This document shows, piece after piece, positions 28,499-37,883 of a DNA stretch of 64,000 nt. The first letter of the stretch is position 1. The number at the start of each line of letters is the position of its first letter. Position numbers and translations under genes: made by a program. The stretch is from Spartobacteria bacterium. GTDB taxonomy: Bacteria > Verrucomicrobiota > Verrucomicrobiia > Chthoniobacterales > UBA10450. The stretch spans positions 53,478 through 117,477 of the forward strand of contig PNAS01000071.1 in the NCBI GenBank assembly GCA_003169695.1. Reading direction: 5' to 3'. Below the pieces are notes generated by a model. The model had not been told where the DNA came from. It saw nothing but the letters and a program-made list of their open reading frames with translations, and made no database searches.

Positions 28499-30091
28499 AT
28501 GAGCCAAAACCCTCCATTTCCATCGCCAGAAGAATTGAAAGCGAAGCTCTCCGAATTCATGAAAACGAATTTTGGCGACAAGGTTTCCTTTGCGACCTAC
28601 GCCGAGCCGGAGACCGCCGATGCCGGAGCGGAGGAAAAGCCGAAGCGAAATAACGACGAGCAATTTGTCTTTGATTTTCTGCCGCGCGACATCAAAGCGC
28701 ACCTCGATCGGTTCGTAATCAAGCAGGACGAGGCGAAGAAGGTCCTCTCGATCGCGGTCTGCGATCATTACAATCACGTTAATTATTTGCGCCGGCTGGA
28801 AAAAGAGGACACCGCGCGCGCGGAAGAAACGGAATACGCAAAGCAAAACGTAATCCTGGTCGGGCCAACTGGCGTCGGAAAAACCTATCTCATCAAACAC
28901 ATCGCGGAACTGATAAAAGTTCCTTTCGTAAAGGCGGACGCGACGAAGTTTAGTGAGACCGGTTACGTGGGGGGTGACGTGGAGGATCTCGTGCGCGAAC
29001 TCGTGGACAAAGCCGACGGGGACGTGCAACTCGCGCAATTCGGCATCATCTACATCGACGAGATCGACAAGATTGCGGCGGCGGGAAATCTAGTGGGACG
29101 CGATGTGAGTGGACGCGGCGTGCAAACCACGCTTCTCAAGTTGATGGAAGAAACCGACGTGCCGTTACGGAGCGCCAACGATTTGCAGGCGCAACTCCAG
29201 GCGGCCTTCGAATTTCAGAAGCGGGGCGGGAAAGCGAAGCGTGAAACGATCAGCACGCGGCACATCCTTTTTGTGGTGAGTGGAGCGTTCGAGCGCTTGA
29301 AGCAGCAGGTTTCGCGGCGTCTCGCACAAGGGCAGATTGGATTCAATGCCGAGCCCAGGCCGGTGATGGACAACGAGTTGTTTCAGTACGTCACGACCCA
29401 GGATTTTATCGAGTACGGGTTCGAACCGGAATTCATCGGCCGGCTGCCGATTCGCGTCGTCTGCGAGGAATTGATCGCGGACGATCTTTATCAGATCATG
29501 AAGTTCTCGGAGGGCAGCATCCTTCGACAGTACGAGCGTGCCTTCCGCGCTTATGGGATCGAAATCAGTTTCGAGGATGAAGCGTTGCGCTTGATGGCGG
29601 AAGCTGCGGCGAAGGAGAAAACTGGCGCGCGGGGACTCCTCACGGTTTGGGAAAAATTGTTTCGCGATTATAAATATTACCTCGCCGGCTCCGGTCTCAG
29701 CCAATTACGCGTCTCGGAAGAACTCGTGCGAGAGCCCAAACGGGTGCTCGATCGTCTCATGGCGGAAGGGCACAAACAGGAAGAAGCCGCCTTGGAACAG
29801 AGTGCGCGCACCTTTTCGGATCAATTTGGAAATGAGCATGGACTCGAAATTGCGTTTGACGAAGCTGCTCTCGCGCGCCTGATCGAACGGGCGCAGGCCG
29901 AGCGCATGACGATGCCCGAACTTTGCGCGCACCTCTTTAAGGACTTCCAGTTCGGACTCAATCTCATTCGGAAAAACACCGGACAAAAGGCTTTCGTCCT
30001 AGGTCGCGGCGCGGTCGACGCTCCGGACAGGTTTTTGAGCGATCTGGTGGTGCAGTCTCACTATCCACTTGCACCGGGTGAAAAGAATTGA
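28499..30091 (+). CDS. ClpX-like AAA+ unfoldase lacking the zinc-binding domain
   Basis: 530 residues from the ATG at 28499. Walker [17 protein letters not shown] (about 140), Walker [13 protein letters not shown] (about 205), pore-loop [14 protein letters not shown] and the ClpP-docking IGF tripeptide in GQIGFNAEP are all seen. So are [19 protein letters not shown] and [16 protein letters not shown] (sensor 2). Unlike normal ClpX (about 420 residues) there is no N-terminal four-Cys zinc domain. The pore loop has GYVGG where ClpX has GYVGE, the RKH loop is not recognisable, and there is a C-terminal extension of about 120 residues. It is probably an accessory ClpX-type paralogue with its own substrates, still able to bind ClpP. 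Confidence 0.88.
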   Translation: MSQNPPFPSPEELKAKLSEFMKTNFGDKVSFATYAEPETADAGAEEKPKRNNDEQFVFDFLPRDIKAHLDRFVIKQDEAKKVLSIAVCDHYNHVNYLRRLEKEDTARAEETEYAKQNVILVGPTGVGKTYLIKHIAELIKVPFVKADATKFSETGYVGGDVEDLVRELVDKADGDVQLAQFGIIYIDEIDKIAAAGNLVGRDVSGRGVQTTLLKLMEETDVPLRSANDLQAQLQAAFEFQKRGGKAKRETISTRHILFVVSGAFERLKQQVSRRLAQGQIGFNAEPRPVMDNELFQYVTTQDFIEYGFEPEFIGRLPIRVVCEELIADDLYQIMKFSEGSILRQYERAFRAYGIEISFEDEALRLMAEAAAKEKTGARGLLTVWEKLFRDYKYYLAGSGLSQLRVSEELVREPKRVLDRLMAEGHKQEEAALEQSARTFSDQFGNEHGLEIAFDEAALARLIERAQAERMTMPELCAHLFKDFQFGLNLIRKNTGQKAFVLGRGAVDAPDRFLSDLVVQSHYPLAPGEKN

Positions 30092-30104
30092 GAGCAATCC
30101 ACAG

Positions 30105-31364
30105 ATGAAGCGGTCTCTTCTTTCGGCGCTCATCATTGGTTTGACGGCAGGTGGAATCGTTATGGGTTTGCATTGGAGCGGCGTGCTGCTCCGGCCCGAA
30201 CTGGCGATTACCGATCTTCTGTCGCGTCAGGCCGTTGCCACAAGGATGGTGAGCGATAAGTGGCAGTATGTTTTCGTCTTCATCTTGGCCCTCGGCGTGG
30301 CTTGGATGACTTTGGTGACCACGCGCCGCGCGCGGCTCGGTTCGATCATTGCGATTCTGCTCGTCGAATTGGCGGGGGTTGCCTGGGTTTGTTCGCTTTA
30401 TCATGTCCTCTTTCAGCCGCTCCCGTCCCTTGCCGGAACGGCGCTCGGTTTTCTCATGCCGATCGGATTCCTGGAATTAGTCGGATTCGCTCAGCGACGC
30501 CGCGATCGCGCACCTGTTTTGTCCCCTGAAGCGGTTTCTGCAAAACCTCGGGTTTCCGTCAAACGCGGGGATCTCGGGTTCGATTCAGTTGCGAAAGCCT
30601 GCGAAGTGACGGCCGTCGTTTGCGACATCGCGAACAAGCATGATCTGGCGGAGGAATGTGAGCCCGCTGTCTTCGCAGAAATTACGGAGAAATTTCTTGC
30701 GCACGCCACCGAGGCGTTTCGCAAGGCCGGTGCTTACATCGAGTCGGCTGGCGGCGAGGGCATCGTCGCCATCTTTGGCTTCCCGGAGAGCGACAAACAA
30801 CACGCGGAAAAAGCGACCCGCAAGGCAATGGCGCTAACCCAGGCGTTTTCTGATTCCAATAAATCCGGCAAATCCGACGGGCCAACAAGCGCCGGTGTGC
30901 ACGCGGGTGTCAGCTCCGGAATGATGATCATGGCGCCGGTGAAAAATAACGGCCAGCGCAGCATGCTCGCGACCGGCGAGCCGGTGGAGTTGGCGCGACG
31001 ATTCTGCATTGCGAATCGCTTTTATGGCTCACGAGTTCTGCTCGGGCCGCGCACCTTTGAGCTGGCCAGCAAAATTCTCGTGGCGCGGCCCATCGATTTT
31101 TTGAGCGGAGTGGATGTGCGCGAACGGCACGAAATTTACGAGCCGGTCGCGCTGGCTCTCGAAGCGTCACGGGACCAGATCACGCGGCGCGACGCGTTCT
31201 GGAATGGCGTCGTGCTGTATCGAGAAAAACGATGGGCGGAAGCCTATTCTCAATTTCAAAATGCGCGCGGCCCCGAAGGTGAAGAAGATCGCCCGCTGCA
31301 ATTGTATCTCCGCCGGCTCGAGCCCCTCGCCTTGCAGTTGACCAATACGCCGCTGGACGAGTAA
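30105..31364 (+). CDS. Membrane-bound class III nucleotidyl cyclase-like protein, catalytic site divergent
   Basis: About 419 residues. The N-terminus has three hydrophobic helices (about 1-25, 55-75, 85-125) like the membrane part of CHASE2 cyclases, without a sensor domain. Residues 175-340 resemble a class III cyclase domain: VTAVVCDIANKHDLAEE (first metal Asp), ESAGGEGIVAIFGFPE (where the second Asp is normally in GD..A.FG, here Glu), VHAGVSSGMMIMAPV and PVELARRFC. The last 60 residues look like a helical repeat. Loss of the second metal Asp suggests weak or absent catalysis, perhaps a regulatory pseudocyclase. It starts 13 bp after the ClpX-like gene. Confidence 0.7.
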   Translation: MKRSLLSALIIGLTAGGIVMGLHWSGVLLRPELAITDLLSRQAVATRMVSDKWQYVFVFILALGVAWMTLVTTRRARLGSIIAILLVELAGVAWVCSLYHVLFQPLPSLAGTALGFLMPIGFLELVGFAQRRRDRAPVLSPEAVSAKPRVSVKRGDLGFDSVAKACEVTAVVCDIANKHDLAEECEPAVFAEITEKFLAHATEAFRKAGAYIESAGGEGIVAIFGFPESDKQHAEKATRKAMALTQAFSDSNKSGKSDGPTSAGVHAGVSSGMMIMAPVKNNGQRSMLATGEPVELARRFCIANRFYGSRVLLGPRTFELASKILVARPIDFLSGVDVRERHEIYEPVALALEASRDQITRRDAFWNGVVLYREKRWAEAYSQFQNARGPEGEEDRPLQLYLRRLEPLALQLTNTPLDE

Positions 31365-31377
31365 GGGGCCGCCGGTT

Positions 31378-31983
31378 TTGAGGAAAACGGAATACCCGTC
31401 GTCGATCCGGGATTTGATCGCGCAGTTGCGGCAAATGCCCGGGATCGGACCGCGCTCGGCGGAGCGGATTGCCTTGTGGATCGTGCAGTCGCGCGGCGAC
31501 CAGCCGGAGAATATTGCGCACGCGATCACGGCGACGCGGCAATCAGTGCGGCCGTGCCCGTGCTGCGGATTCTTTACCATGGAAGAGATCTGTGCAATTT
31601 GCTCGGACACATCACGCGTCCCGGATCTGCTTTGCGTGGTCGAGCAGCCGACCGATATTCTGCCTCTCGAAAAAACGGGCGCGTTCCGCGGGCGCTACCA
31701 CTCGTTAGGCGGGCGCATCTCTCCGCTCGATCACGTTGGTCCCGATGATTTGCGCATCAAGGAATTGGTGGCGCGCGTCGAACAGGAGAAATTTTCCGAG
31801 ATCATCCTCGCCCTCGCAGCCGACGTGGAAGGAGAAGCGACGACCAATTACCTCGTCGAACTGCTGAAGCCGTTTCCGGTCTCTCTAACCCGCATCGCGC
31901 ACGGTTTGCCTGCAGGCGGTGGCCTTGAGTCCGCGGACGAGTTGACGCTCTATCAAGCGCTCTCCGGTCGCACGAAGTTGTAA
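31378..31983 (+). CDS. recR: Recombination mediator RecR
   Basis: 201 residues, the normal length. A helix-hairpin-helix LRQMPGIGPRSAERIALWI (about 15-35), a four-Cys zinc finger CPCCGFFTMEEICAIC (about 59-74) and a Toprim domain (LLCVVEQPTDILPLEKTGAFRGRYHSLGGRISPLDHVGPDDL) follow in the family order. It loads RecA at gaps with RecO/RecF. The start codon is TTG at 31378; no ATG is available near it. It follows the cyclase-like gene by 13 bp, on the same strand. Confidence 0.96.
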   Translation: MRKTEYPSSIRDLIAQLRQMPGIGPRSAERIALWIVQSRGDQPENIAHAITATRQSVRPCPCCGFFTMEEICAICSDTSRVPDLLCVVEQPTDILPLEKTGAFRGRYHSLGGRISPLDHVGPDDLRIKELVARVEQEKFSEIILALAADVEGEATTNYLVELLKPFPVSLTRIAHGLPAGGGLESADELTLYQALSGRTKL

Positions 31984-32124
31984 AGCGGCTCGGGACGACA
32001 ACCCGGATACGCTTCACCGTAATGTCTGAAGGTGGACTTTGTGCGTTGGACGTTCCGCGGCGTCGCGCCGCGGCTCTCCCCTGCCGTGGTTGCTTTCCCC
32101 ATCGGCGCGAATAGCTTCGCCGTG

Positions 32125-33012
32125 ATGTCCTGCGCGAAAATCGATCCCGCGTTGCACCAGGCGCAGAAACCGCCATGGATCAAAGTTCGATTACCCTCCA
32201 ATCCGGTTTTCTTTTCCACGAAAGCGCTCATCTCGGACTTACGGCTGCACACCGTCTGCGAAAGCGCGCAGTGCCCGAACCGCTGGGAATGTTGGAGCCA
32301 GGGCACGGCGACGATGATGATCGCGGGCGAGCGCTGCACCCGGGCCTGCGGATTTTGCGCAGTGACCACCGCCAGACCGCTCGCGCTGGAAGAGGATGAA
32401 CCACAGCGCGTAGCCGAGGCCGTGCGCCGGATGGGTTTGAAGCACGTCGTCGTTACCGCCGTCGCGCGAGACGATCTGGAAGATGGTGGCGCGAATCATT
32501 TTGCGCGCACGATCGAAGCGATTCGCGCTATGGATCCCTCGGTCATTATCGAGGTTTTGGTTCCCGACTTCCACGCCCAGGCATGGTGTATCCAAATCGT
32601 CCTCGAGGCCGCGCCCGACATCTTTAACCACAACATGGAAACCGTCGAACGGTTGACGCCGGCAGTGCGTTCGCGCGCGAAATATCGGACCTCGCTCGAT
32701 GTCTTGCGCAAAGCGAAAGAGCTTTCCCCGAAGATTGTCACAAAAAGTGGAGTGATGCTCGGGCTCGGCGAAAAGGAGCCGGAACTTTTTCAGACGATGG
32801 ACGACCTGCGCGAAATCGGTTGCCAGGTGCTCACGCTGGGTCAGTATCTCCGACCGACTCCACAGCATCTTCCGGTAGTCGAGTTTGTCCCGCCGGATCG
32901 CTTCGATGCCTACGGTGAAATCGCCCGCGCGAAAGGCTTCGAGCACGTCGCGTCCGGTCCACTCGTGCGCAGTTCATATCATGCGGCCGATTTCCATCCA
33001 GTAGTTCGATAA
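32125..33012 (+). CDS. lipA: Lipoyl synthase
   Basis: Radical SAM enzyme that inserts two sulfurs into octanoyl groups on lipoyl domains. It carries both iron-sulfur motifs: the auxiliary cluster Cys set in CESAQCPNRWEC and the radical SAM CxxxCxxC in CTRACGFC. It also has VTAVARDDLEDGGANHFA, IFNHNMETVERLTPAVR, TKSGVMLGLGE, LTLGQYLRPTPQHLPVV and SGPLVRSSYHAAD. The frame is open from 32032, but the family-like start is at ATG 32125 (or GTG 32122), giving 295 residues. Confidence 0.96.
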   Translation: MSCAKIDPALHQAQKPPWIKVRLPSNPVFFSTKALISDLRLHTVCESAQCPNRWECWSQGTATMMIAGERCTRACGFCAVTTARPLALEEDEPQRVAEAVRRMGLKHVVVTAVARDDLEDGGANHFARTIEAIRAMDPSVIIEVLVPDFHAQAWCIQIVLEAAPDIFNHNMETVERLTPAVRSRAKYRTSLDVLRKAKELSPKIVTKSGVMLGLGEKEPELFQTMDDLREIGCQVLTLGQYLRPTPQHLPVVEFVPPDRFDAYGEIARAKGFEHVASGPLVRSSYHAADFHPVVR

Positions 33013-33013
33013 A

Positions 33014-33715
33014 ATGGCGGTGCCCCCGGACGCCACGATCGACCGGAAGACGGTCGCCGCGGTCATTCCCGCTTATCTCGAAGAAAAACATATCGCCGAT
33101 GTTGTCCGGCGTACGCTTGAGCAGCTCGATAATGTCTTGGTGATCGATGACGGCTCGACAGACGCGACCGCGACCATCGCGCGAAATGCAGGAGCCGAAG
33201 TCATTGTCCATCCACAAAACGGCGGCAAAGGCGAATCGATCAAAACGGGCTTGCGTCACTGGCTTGATCGTAACTTCATCTTCGTCGTAGTTCTCGATGG
33301 CGATGGCCAGCATCTGCCCGAAGAAATCGCGCGTTTTCTCGCGGCTGCATCCTCGGCGCGCGCAGAACTCTTGATCGGCACCCGAATGAAGGACGTGCGC
33401 GGGATGCCTCTGTTGAGGCGTTTGGTCAATCGTTACATGAGCGACAAGATCAGCCGTCTCTGCGGTCAGGCAATTCCCGACACGCAGTGCGGCTTTCGCA
33501 TGGTGCACCGCTGCCTTATCCCAGATCTGCTCGGTGGCGCGGAGCGCTTCGATTACGAAACCGAAATGCTCATCCTGGCCAGCCGCAAAGGTTGCCGGAT
33601 CGAGTCAGTTCCGATCACCACGATTTATTCCGACGAAGTGAGCAGCATCCACCCCGTACGCGACACCATACGATTCTTCAAGCTCATACGGCGCTATAAA
33701 AAACTGGAGGCGTGA
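33014..33715 (+). CDS. GT2 glycosyltransferase (dolichyl/polyprenyl-P-mannose synthase-like)
   Basis: 233 residues, cytosolic. GT2 motifs: AVIPAYLEEKHIADVV, VLVIDDGSTDATATIAR, NGGKGESIKTGLRH and VVLDGDGQHLPEEI (DxD). A conserved PDTQCGFRMVHR and the ending SVPITTIYSDEVSSIHPVRDTIRFFKLI match DPM1-like polyprenyl-phosphate sugar synthases, which lack transmembrane helices. It could supply the lipid-linked sugar donor for the GT-C enzyme at 25.7-27 kb. It starts one base after lipA, so shares its transcript. Confidence 0.85.
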   Translation: MAVPPDATIDRKTVAAVIPAYLEEKHIADVVRRTLEQLDNVLVIDDGSTDATATIARNAGAEVIVHPQNGGKGESIKTGLRHWLDRNFIFVVVLDGDGQHLPEEIARFLAAASSARAELLIGTRMKDVRGMPLLRRLVNRYMSDKISRLCGQAIPDTQCGFRMVHRCLIPDLLGGAERFDYETEMLILASRKGCRIESVPITTIYSDEVSSIHPVRDTIRFFKLIRRYKKLEA

Positions 33716-33717
33716 TC

Positions 33718-34239
33718 TTAGACCAATCCACGCCGTCGGAAATCGCCCATATTACCGCCGGTGGAACGCTCGATAAGGTCGATGGTGAATTTTAGCAGGC
33801 AAACCTCCCAGGCGTCGTCCACGCCTTGAATCACGGCGCTGAGGGGTTCTTCCGAATGTTCGACCTTGAGCTTGGTCCGCGCGATCACGGCTTCGAGGCT
33901 GTCGCGCACGGTGTTCTCGGTGACATCCGTTTTCCGAAACTGAAATCCGTAGCGAAGCACGGCCACATCGCGCGTGCGCTCGCGCAATTGGTCGACGTAT
34001 TTCTGCGCCTTCTCGCCGAAACCCTCGAGCAAGAGGCGGCAGTAGTGTTCGGGCGTCAGGATCTGTGGCCGCTCGGCATGAATTCTTCCATCCCGGACGC
34101 GCACTTCGTTGACCTGATCCATCAACTCCGAGATCAGATAAAAGCGAAAGCTGGTACTTCCGAAGCTGGCGATCTGGCGTTCCGGCGCGAGGATCACGCG
34201 CGTGTTTTCGATCGCGTATTGGAAGTCATCTTCGGTCAT
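33718..34239 (-). CDS. Conserved protein of unknown function
   Basis: 173 residues, soluble, mixed charge. It begins MTEDDFQYAIENTRVILAPERQIASFG and contains FRFYLISELMDQVNEVRVRDGRIHAERPQILTP and YVDQLRERTRDVAVLRYGFQFRKTDVTEN. The first third looks like a small alpha/beta sheet and the rest helical with no catalytic motif. I do not recognise the family. It is convergent with the GT2 gene (2 bp between stops). Confidence 0.7.
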   Translation of the reverse strand: MTEDDFQYAIENTRVILAPERQIASFGSTSFRFYLISELMDQVNEVRVRDGRIHAERPQILTPEHYCRLLLEGFGEKAQKYVDQLRERTRDVAVLRYGFQFRKTDVTENTVRDSLEAVIARTKLKVEHSEEPLSAVIQGVDDAWEVCLLKFTIDLIERSTGGNMGDFRRRGLV

Positions 34240-34287
34240 CTGTGGCGTGCTACGATAAGCGACCTCCTCGCAAAGGGAAACGCGATG

Positions 34288-34304
34288 GCAGAGCGACGCT
34301 CTGC
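34288..34304. repeat. Perfect hairpin GCAGAGC-GAC-GCTCTGC (REP-like)
   Basis: A 7 bp perfect inverted repeat lies in the 119 bp between the - strand unknown gene and rarD. Just beyond is GGTTCGACAGAGTCTCGCCCTACC, similar in style to 1978-1998. It may be a terminator for rarD (transcribed leftward into it) or a dispersed REP-like element. Confidence 0.5.
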
Positions 34305-34358
34305 GGAGCCGCGTTGGTTGTCTCTCGGTTCGACAGAGTCTCGCCCTACCGTTTCAGG

Positions 34359-35312
34359 TTAGGCCGCCGAATCCGCGAGCGGGACGACGCTCGAGACGGG
34401 TTCACGACCCGAATGCCATCGCAAAACCGCTTCAACAGTAAAGAGAGCGAGCGCGGCCCAAATGAAACTAAACGTGATCAAGTGAGCACGAGTGAAGGGC
34501 TCGTGATAGAGGAATACACCGAGAAGAAAACTGCCGGTGGGCGCGAGATACTGGAGGAAACCGATTGTCGTCAGGCGAAGGTGGCGCGCGGCATGACCGA
34601 ACCAGACCAGAGGCAGACCAGTTACGATGCCAGTACTGACCAGCAGCAGTGCAAGCGACTGATGCGCTGGACCGAAGATCAACGCGCCTCCGCGTTGTAG
34701 ATTCAGCAAGTACAGGAGAGCAATCGGAGTGAGCAGCGTCGTCTCGAGGAAAAGGCCCGGGATCGGACGCGTCGCGGATTTCTTGCGGAGCAGACCGTAG
34801 ATTCCGAATGAGACGCAGAGGATCATGGCGACCCAGGGAAATTTTCCATAACCGAGGGTGAGATTGAGCACACCGACCAGAGCGAGAAGGACGGAGATCA
34901 ACTGCCAGCGCGTAAGGCGCTCGCGCAGAAAAATCGCACCGAAGAGAACGTTGACCAGCGGCGTCATGAAATATCCCAGGCTGGTTTCGACGACGCGACC
35001 GACGTTTACGGCCCAAATGAAGAAGAGCCAGTTGATCGAAAGCGCGAGTCCGCTGGCGAGGCAATAGAGTAGGGTGCGTCGAGAGCGTGCCGCTTCGCGA
35101 AGTTCCGGCCAGCGCCGTTGCCAGGTCAACAAGACGATCAAGAAAAAGGTAGTCCAAACAAAGCGGTGCGCGAGAATCTCGGCCGCGGGAACGGTCTTGA
35201 GCAGTTTCCAATAAACCGGGATGAGACCCCACGTGGCGAAGGCGGCGAAGCCGGCAATGAGCGCAGAGCGTTCGTCACGTTGCGGGGCGGAAGGTTTTGC
35301 GCTCGGGTGCAT
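34359..35312 (-). CDS. rarD: RarD/EamA-family drug/metabolite exporter
   Basis: Inner-membrane transporter of about 317 residues with ten helices. FAAFATWGLIPVYWKLLKTVPAAEILAHRFVWT is the RarD start. NVGRVVETSLGYFMTPLVNVLFG and LTTIGFLQYLAPTGSFLLGVF are the typical repeated EamA segments. The substrate of RarD proteins is unclear (the name comes from a chloramphenicol-sensitivity phenotype). ATG at 35312. Confidence 0.92.
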   Translation of the reverse strand: MHPSAKPSAPQRDERSALIAGFAAFATWGLIPVYWKLLKTVPAAEILAHRFVWTTFFLIVLLTWQRRWPELREAARSRRTLLYCLASGLALSINWLFFIWAVNVGRVVETSLGYFMTPLVNVLFGAIFLRERLTRWQLISVLLALVGVLNLTLGYGKFPWVAMILCVSFGIYGLLRKKSATRPIPGLFLETTLLTPIALLYLLNLQRGGALIFGPAHQSLALLLVSTGIVTGLPLVWFGHAARHLRLTTIGFLQYLAPTGSFLLGVFLYHEPFTRAHLITFSFIWAALALFTVEAVLRWHSGREPVSSVVPLADSAA

Positions 35313-35403
35313 CGAATTGCATTCCTATTTCACGGTTCGCCCACTGGGGCAAACGCACACGTCGCATGCGCTTGTTCGTAAGAAGAATTAGGGGAGCAAT
35401 GTA

Positions 35404-35466
35404 GAGGCGCTCGCCCTGACCAGCCGCCTGTTGTATCGGTTAGGCGCTCGCCGCGGCGAGCGCCTC
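35404..35466. repeat. REP-like inverted repeats around GGCGCTCGCC
   Basis: The sequence GGCGCTCGCC is present three times as inverted arms: at 35406-35415, 35443-35452 and, reversed, 35455-35464. The last two form a perfect 10 bp stem with a 2 bp loop. It lies between rarD and the TPR protein gene, so might be a bidirectional transcription barrier. No U-tract follows. Confidence 0.7.
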
Positions 35467-35499
35467 TAAGTCTTAGACAAACTGGGGATGGGCGATTGA

Positions 35500-37497
35500 G
35501 TGAAAACGAAGAATTTTTTTGCCGAACTCAAGCGGCGCAAGGTTTACCGGGTGGCGGTCGCGTACGCGATCGTGAGCTGGCTGCTCATCCAGATCGCGAC
35601 GCAGGTCTTTCCGTTTTTCGAAATCCCGATGTGGGTGGTTCGACTTGTGGTCGTGTTACTGGCTTTGGGTTTTCCGGTCGCTCTCCTTCTCGCCTGGGCT
35701 TTCGACCTCACGCCCGGCGGAATCAAACGCACTGACGATCTCGACGAATCGCTTCAGCAAAACGTACCTGGCAGTTCGAAATCAAATCGGAGGACCCACA
35801 TAGCGCCGCCGCCGGAAAAAAGCATCGCCGTGCTGCCTTTCGAAAATTTTAGCGACGACGTGCAGAACGCGTATTTCGCGGACGGCATCCAGGATGACGT
35901 TCTCTCGAGCCTCGCCAAGGTGGCCGACCTCAAAGTGACCAGCCGGACATCCGTTCGGCAGTACAAGACGGGAACGCGCAATCTTCGCGAGATCGGGGAA
36001 GCATTGGGTGTGGCTTATATTCTTGAAGGCTCGGTCCGGCGCGAAAGCAATCGCGTGCGGATCAACGCCCAGCTGATCGACGCCCGGACAGATCAGCATG
36101 TTTGGAATGATACCTATGATCGCGAAATCACTGATCTGTTCGAACTCCAAAGCGAGTTAGCCCGGCGGATTACTTTCGCGCTTCGGGCAAACCTCTCGCC
36201 GCGCGAAAAGGCCAGCCTGCAAATTCATCCGACTGCGGACATGGCGGCCTATGAATTTTTCCTGCGAGCGCGCGATCTCTTTCGCTGGAGCGGCTCGGGA
36301 GATCCGCGCGAAAACGGTGAGCGCGCTCTGGGCCTGCTGGACGACGCCATCAAGCGCGATCCGCGGTTCGCTGTCGCGCACTGTCTAGTTTCGCGTGTTC
36401 ACGGCGAACTCTATTGGTTTGGTTACGACAGAAGCCGAGCTCGTCTGACCCAGGCCAAGCTGGCGGCGGACGGCGCGTTGCGGCTCCAGCCGGATCTGGG
36501 CGATGCGCGTCTCGCCCTCGCGTACTATTACTACTACGGATATCGCGATTACGAGCTGGCCCGCACGGAACTGGCCATCGCCCACCTCGCCACGCCGAAC
36601 GATGCCGAGGTATGGGACGCTGCGGGTGCGATCGATCGGCGCCAGGGCCGCTGGGATGACGCGGTTCCGAACTTCGAAAAGGCGAGAGAACTCGATCCTC
36701 GTAACAGCGCGGTGCTTTGGAACCTGGCCGAGACCTATGCCTGTGTCGGCCGCTTCGCTGATGCGGAGCGCGCTTTTGCCGATGGTCTCACGGTTCATCC
36801 CGAAGCCCATTTATTCTCGCTCGCACAGGCTGCGATCGAAATAAAGACGAATGGCAATACAGGGCCGTTGCGCGCCGCGTTGCGCAGGATTCCAGGCGAC
36901 TTCGATCCAGGCGGCGCGGTGACCACGGTCGCACTGCGTCTGAGTCTGATCGATGGCGATTATGCGGAAGGCGCGCGTGTGCTCCGAGCATCGCGTTACG
37001 AAAAGTTCAACGATTCCGGAGTAGGAGGACCTGCGGCGGTGTTTGATGGTTGCACGCTCCCGAAGTCTTGGTTCGAAGGTCTCATCGCGCGTGGTCAGGG
37101 CCAGCTCGATGCGGCCGAGCGGGCCTTCAGAGCTGCACAACGCGTTGTTGAAACCGACTTGGTTCAGTGGCGCGACGACGCGAAGACGATCGCCATGCTC
37201 GGGGTGCTGCAGGCAATGCGCGGCCAAAAGGAGGAAGCAGTGCGCGCGGGCCGGCGCGCGGTGGAGTTGCTGCCGATTTCGAAGGACGCCTACGACGGAC
37301 CATTGATGGCGACAAAGCTGGCGGTGATTTACGCGCAGGTCGGCGAACTCGATCTCGCGCATGAGCTGCTCGCCGATTTAGTAAAATCTCCGAATGGTCC
37401 GACCTCGGGCAGCTTGCGCGTGGAACCGGAATGGGAACCACTGCGCGGCGATCCCCGATTCGAAAAACTGATAAATGCAGCAGGTGCGAACGGGTAA
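35500..37497 (+). CDS. TPR protein with TolB/FlgO-like N-terminal domain and two helices
   Basis: 665 residues, GTG start at 35500. Residues 1-85 hold two transmembrane helices (AVAYAIVSWLLIQIATQVF and VVLLALGFPVALLLAWAF) with the frequent KRRKVYRVAVAYA start. Residues 105-230 carry SIAVLPFENFSDDVQNAYFADGIQDDVLSSLAKV, the TolB-N/FlgO-like fold common to CadC- and cyclase-associated proteins. After residue 250 there are several TPR units. It is usually annotated as adenylate cyclase-like or TPR protein, though no cyclase or DNA-binding domain is present here. Its function is unknown; the layout suggests a periplasmic or membrane signal-integration role. Confidence 0.8.
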   Translation: MKTKNFFAELKRRKVYRVAVAYAIVSWLLIQIATQVFPFFEIPMWVVRLVVVLLALGFPVALLLAWAFDLTPGGIKRTDDLDESLQQNVPGSSKSNRRTHIAPPPEKSIAVLPFENFSDDVQNAYFADGIQDDVLSSLAKVADLKVTSRTSVRQYKTGTRNLREIGEALGVAYILEGSVRRESNRVRINAQLIDARTDQHVWNDTYDREITDLFELQSELARRITFALRANLSPREKASLQIHPTADMAAYEFFLRARDLFRWSGSGDPRENGERALGLLDDAIKRDPRFAVAHCLVSRVHGELYWFGYDRSRARLTQAKLAADGALRLQPDLGDARLALAYYYYYGYRDYELARTELAIAHLATPNDAEVWDAAGAIDRRQGRWDDAVPNFEKARELDPRNSAVLWNLAETYACVGRFADAERAFADGLTVHPEAHLFSLAQAAIEIKTNGNTGPLRAALRRIPGDFDPGGAVTTVALRLSLIDGDYAEGARVLRASRYEKFNDSGVGGPAAVFDGCTLPKSWFEGLIARGQGQLDAAERAFRAAQRVVETDLVQWRDDAKTIAMLGVLQAMRGQKEEAVRAGRRAVELLPISKDAYDGPLMATKLAVIYAQVGELDLAHELLADLVKSPNGPTSGSLRVEPEWEPLRGDPRFEKLINAAGANG

Positions 37498-37529
37498 TAG
37501 GCAGTGCGTCTTTGGGGGCGCAACCAAGC

Positions 37530-37580
37530 TGTCATCCCGAGCCGCGCGCAGACGGCGAGGTCCCTCGCATTCTCGGGGGA
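37530..37580. repeat. Degenerate copy of TGTCATTCCGAG-type repeat
   Basis: TGTCATCCCGAG at 37530-37541, followed by GGTCCCTCG and CATTCTCGGGGG, resembles the outer end of the TGTCATTCCGAG...GAATGACA element at 40748. It directly follows the TPR gene, in front of the pseudogene tract. Confidence 0.6.
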
Positions 37581-37609
37581 ACCCGCCGAAAGACGCTTCG
37601 CGATCCACC

Positions 37610-37866
37610 GGCTTTCAGGCGATTCAGGTTTCGGCCTTCGAGAACAACGTTCCCCGAGGTCGCTGGAATCGGTTGCAAGATGGTGCGATCGAGCGTTGAT
37701 TTTCCGCAGCCGGATTCGCCCACCAAGCCGAGCACTTCGCCTTTCCGCAGTAAAAACGTATGCCGTCAACCGCCTTGGACGTTCCGATGCGGCGTTTGAA
37801 GACGAAACCGCTTTCGACCCGGAAATGCGTCTGGACTTTGTCTACTTCGAGAAACGAAACAGGCAT
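37610..37866 (-). pseudogene. Oligopeptide ABC transporter ATPase (OppF/DppF-like), N-terminal fragment
   Basis: The ATG at 37866 begins MPVSFLEVDKVQTHFRVESG and continues FVFKRRIGTSKAVDGI, the typical OppF N-terminus. The frame is then lost near residue 37. The Walker A part LGLVGESGCGKSTL and the following ILQPIPATSGNVVLEG appear in another frame (about 37735-37610). Then all similarity ends, so only the first third of a roughly 320-residue ATPase remains. This is a broken, truncated gene next to the remains of OppD and MsrB. Confidence 0.85.
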
Positions 37867-37883
37867 TTGCCCGCCGTCCGCGA

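Noticed and set aside
35500..37497. Calling the TPR protein an adenylate cyclase
   Set aside because: The usual automatic label; no cyclase catalytic domain is present in the sequence.
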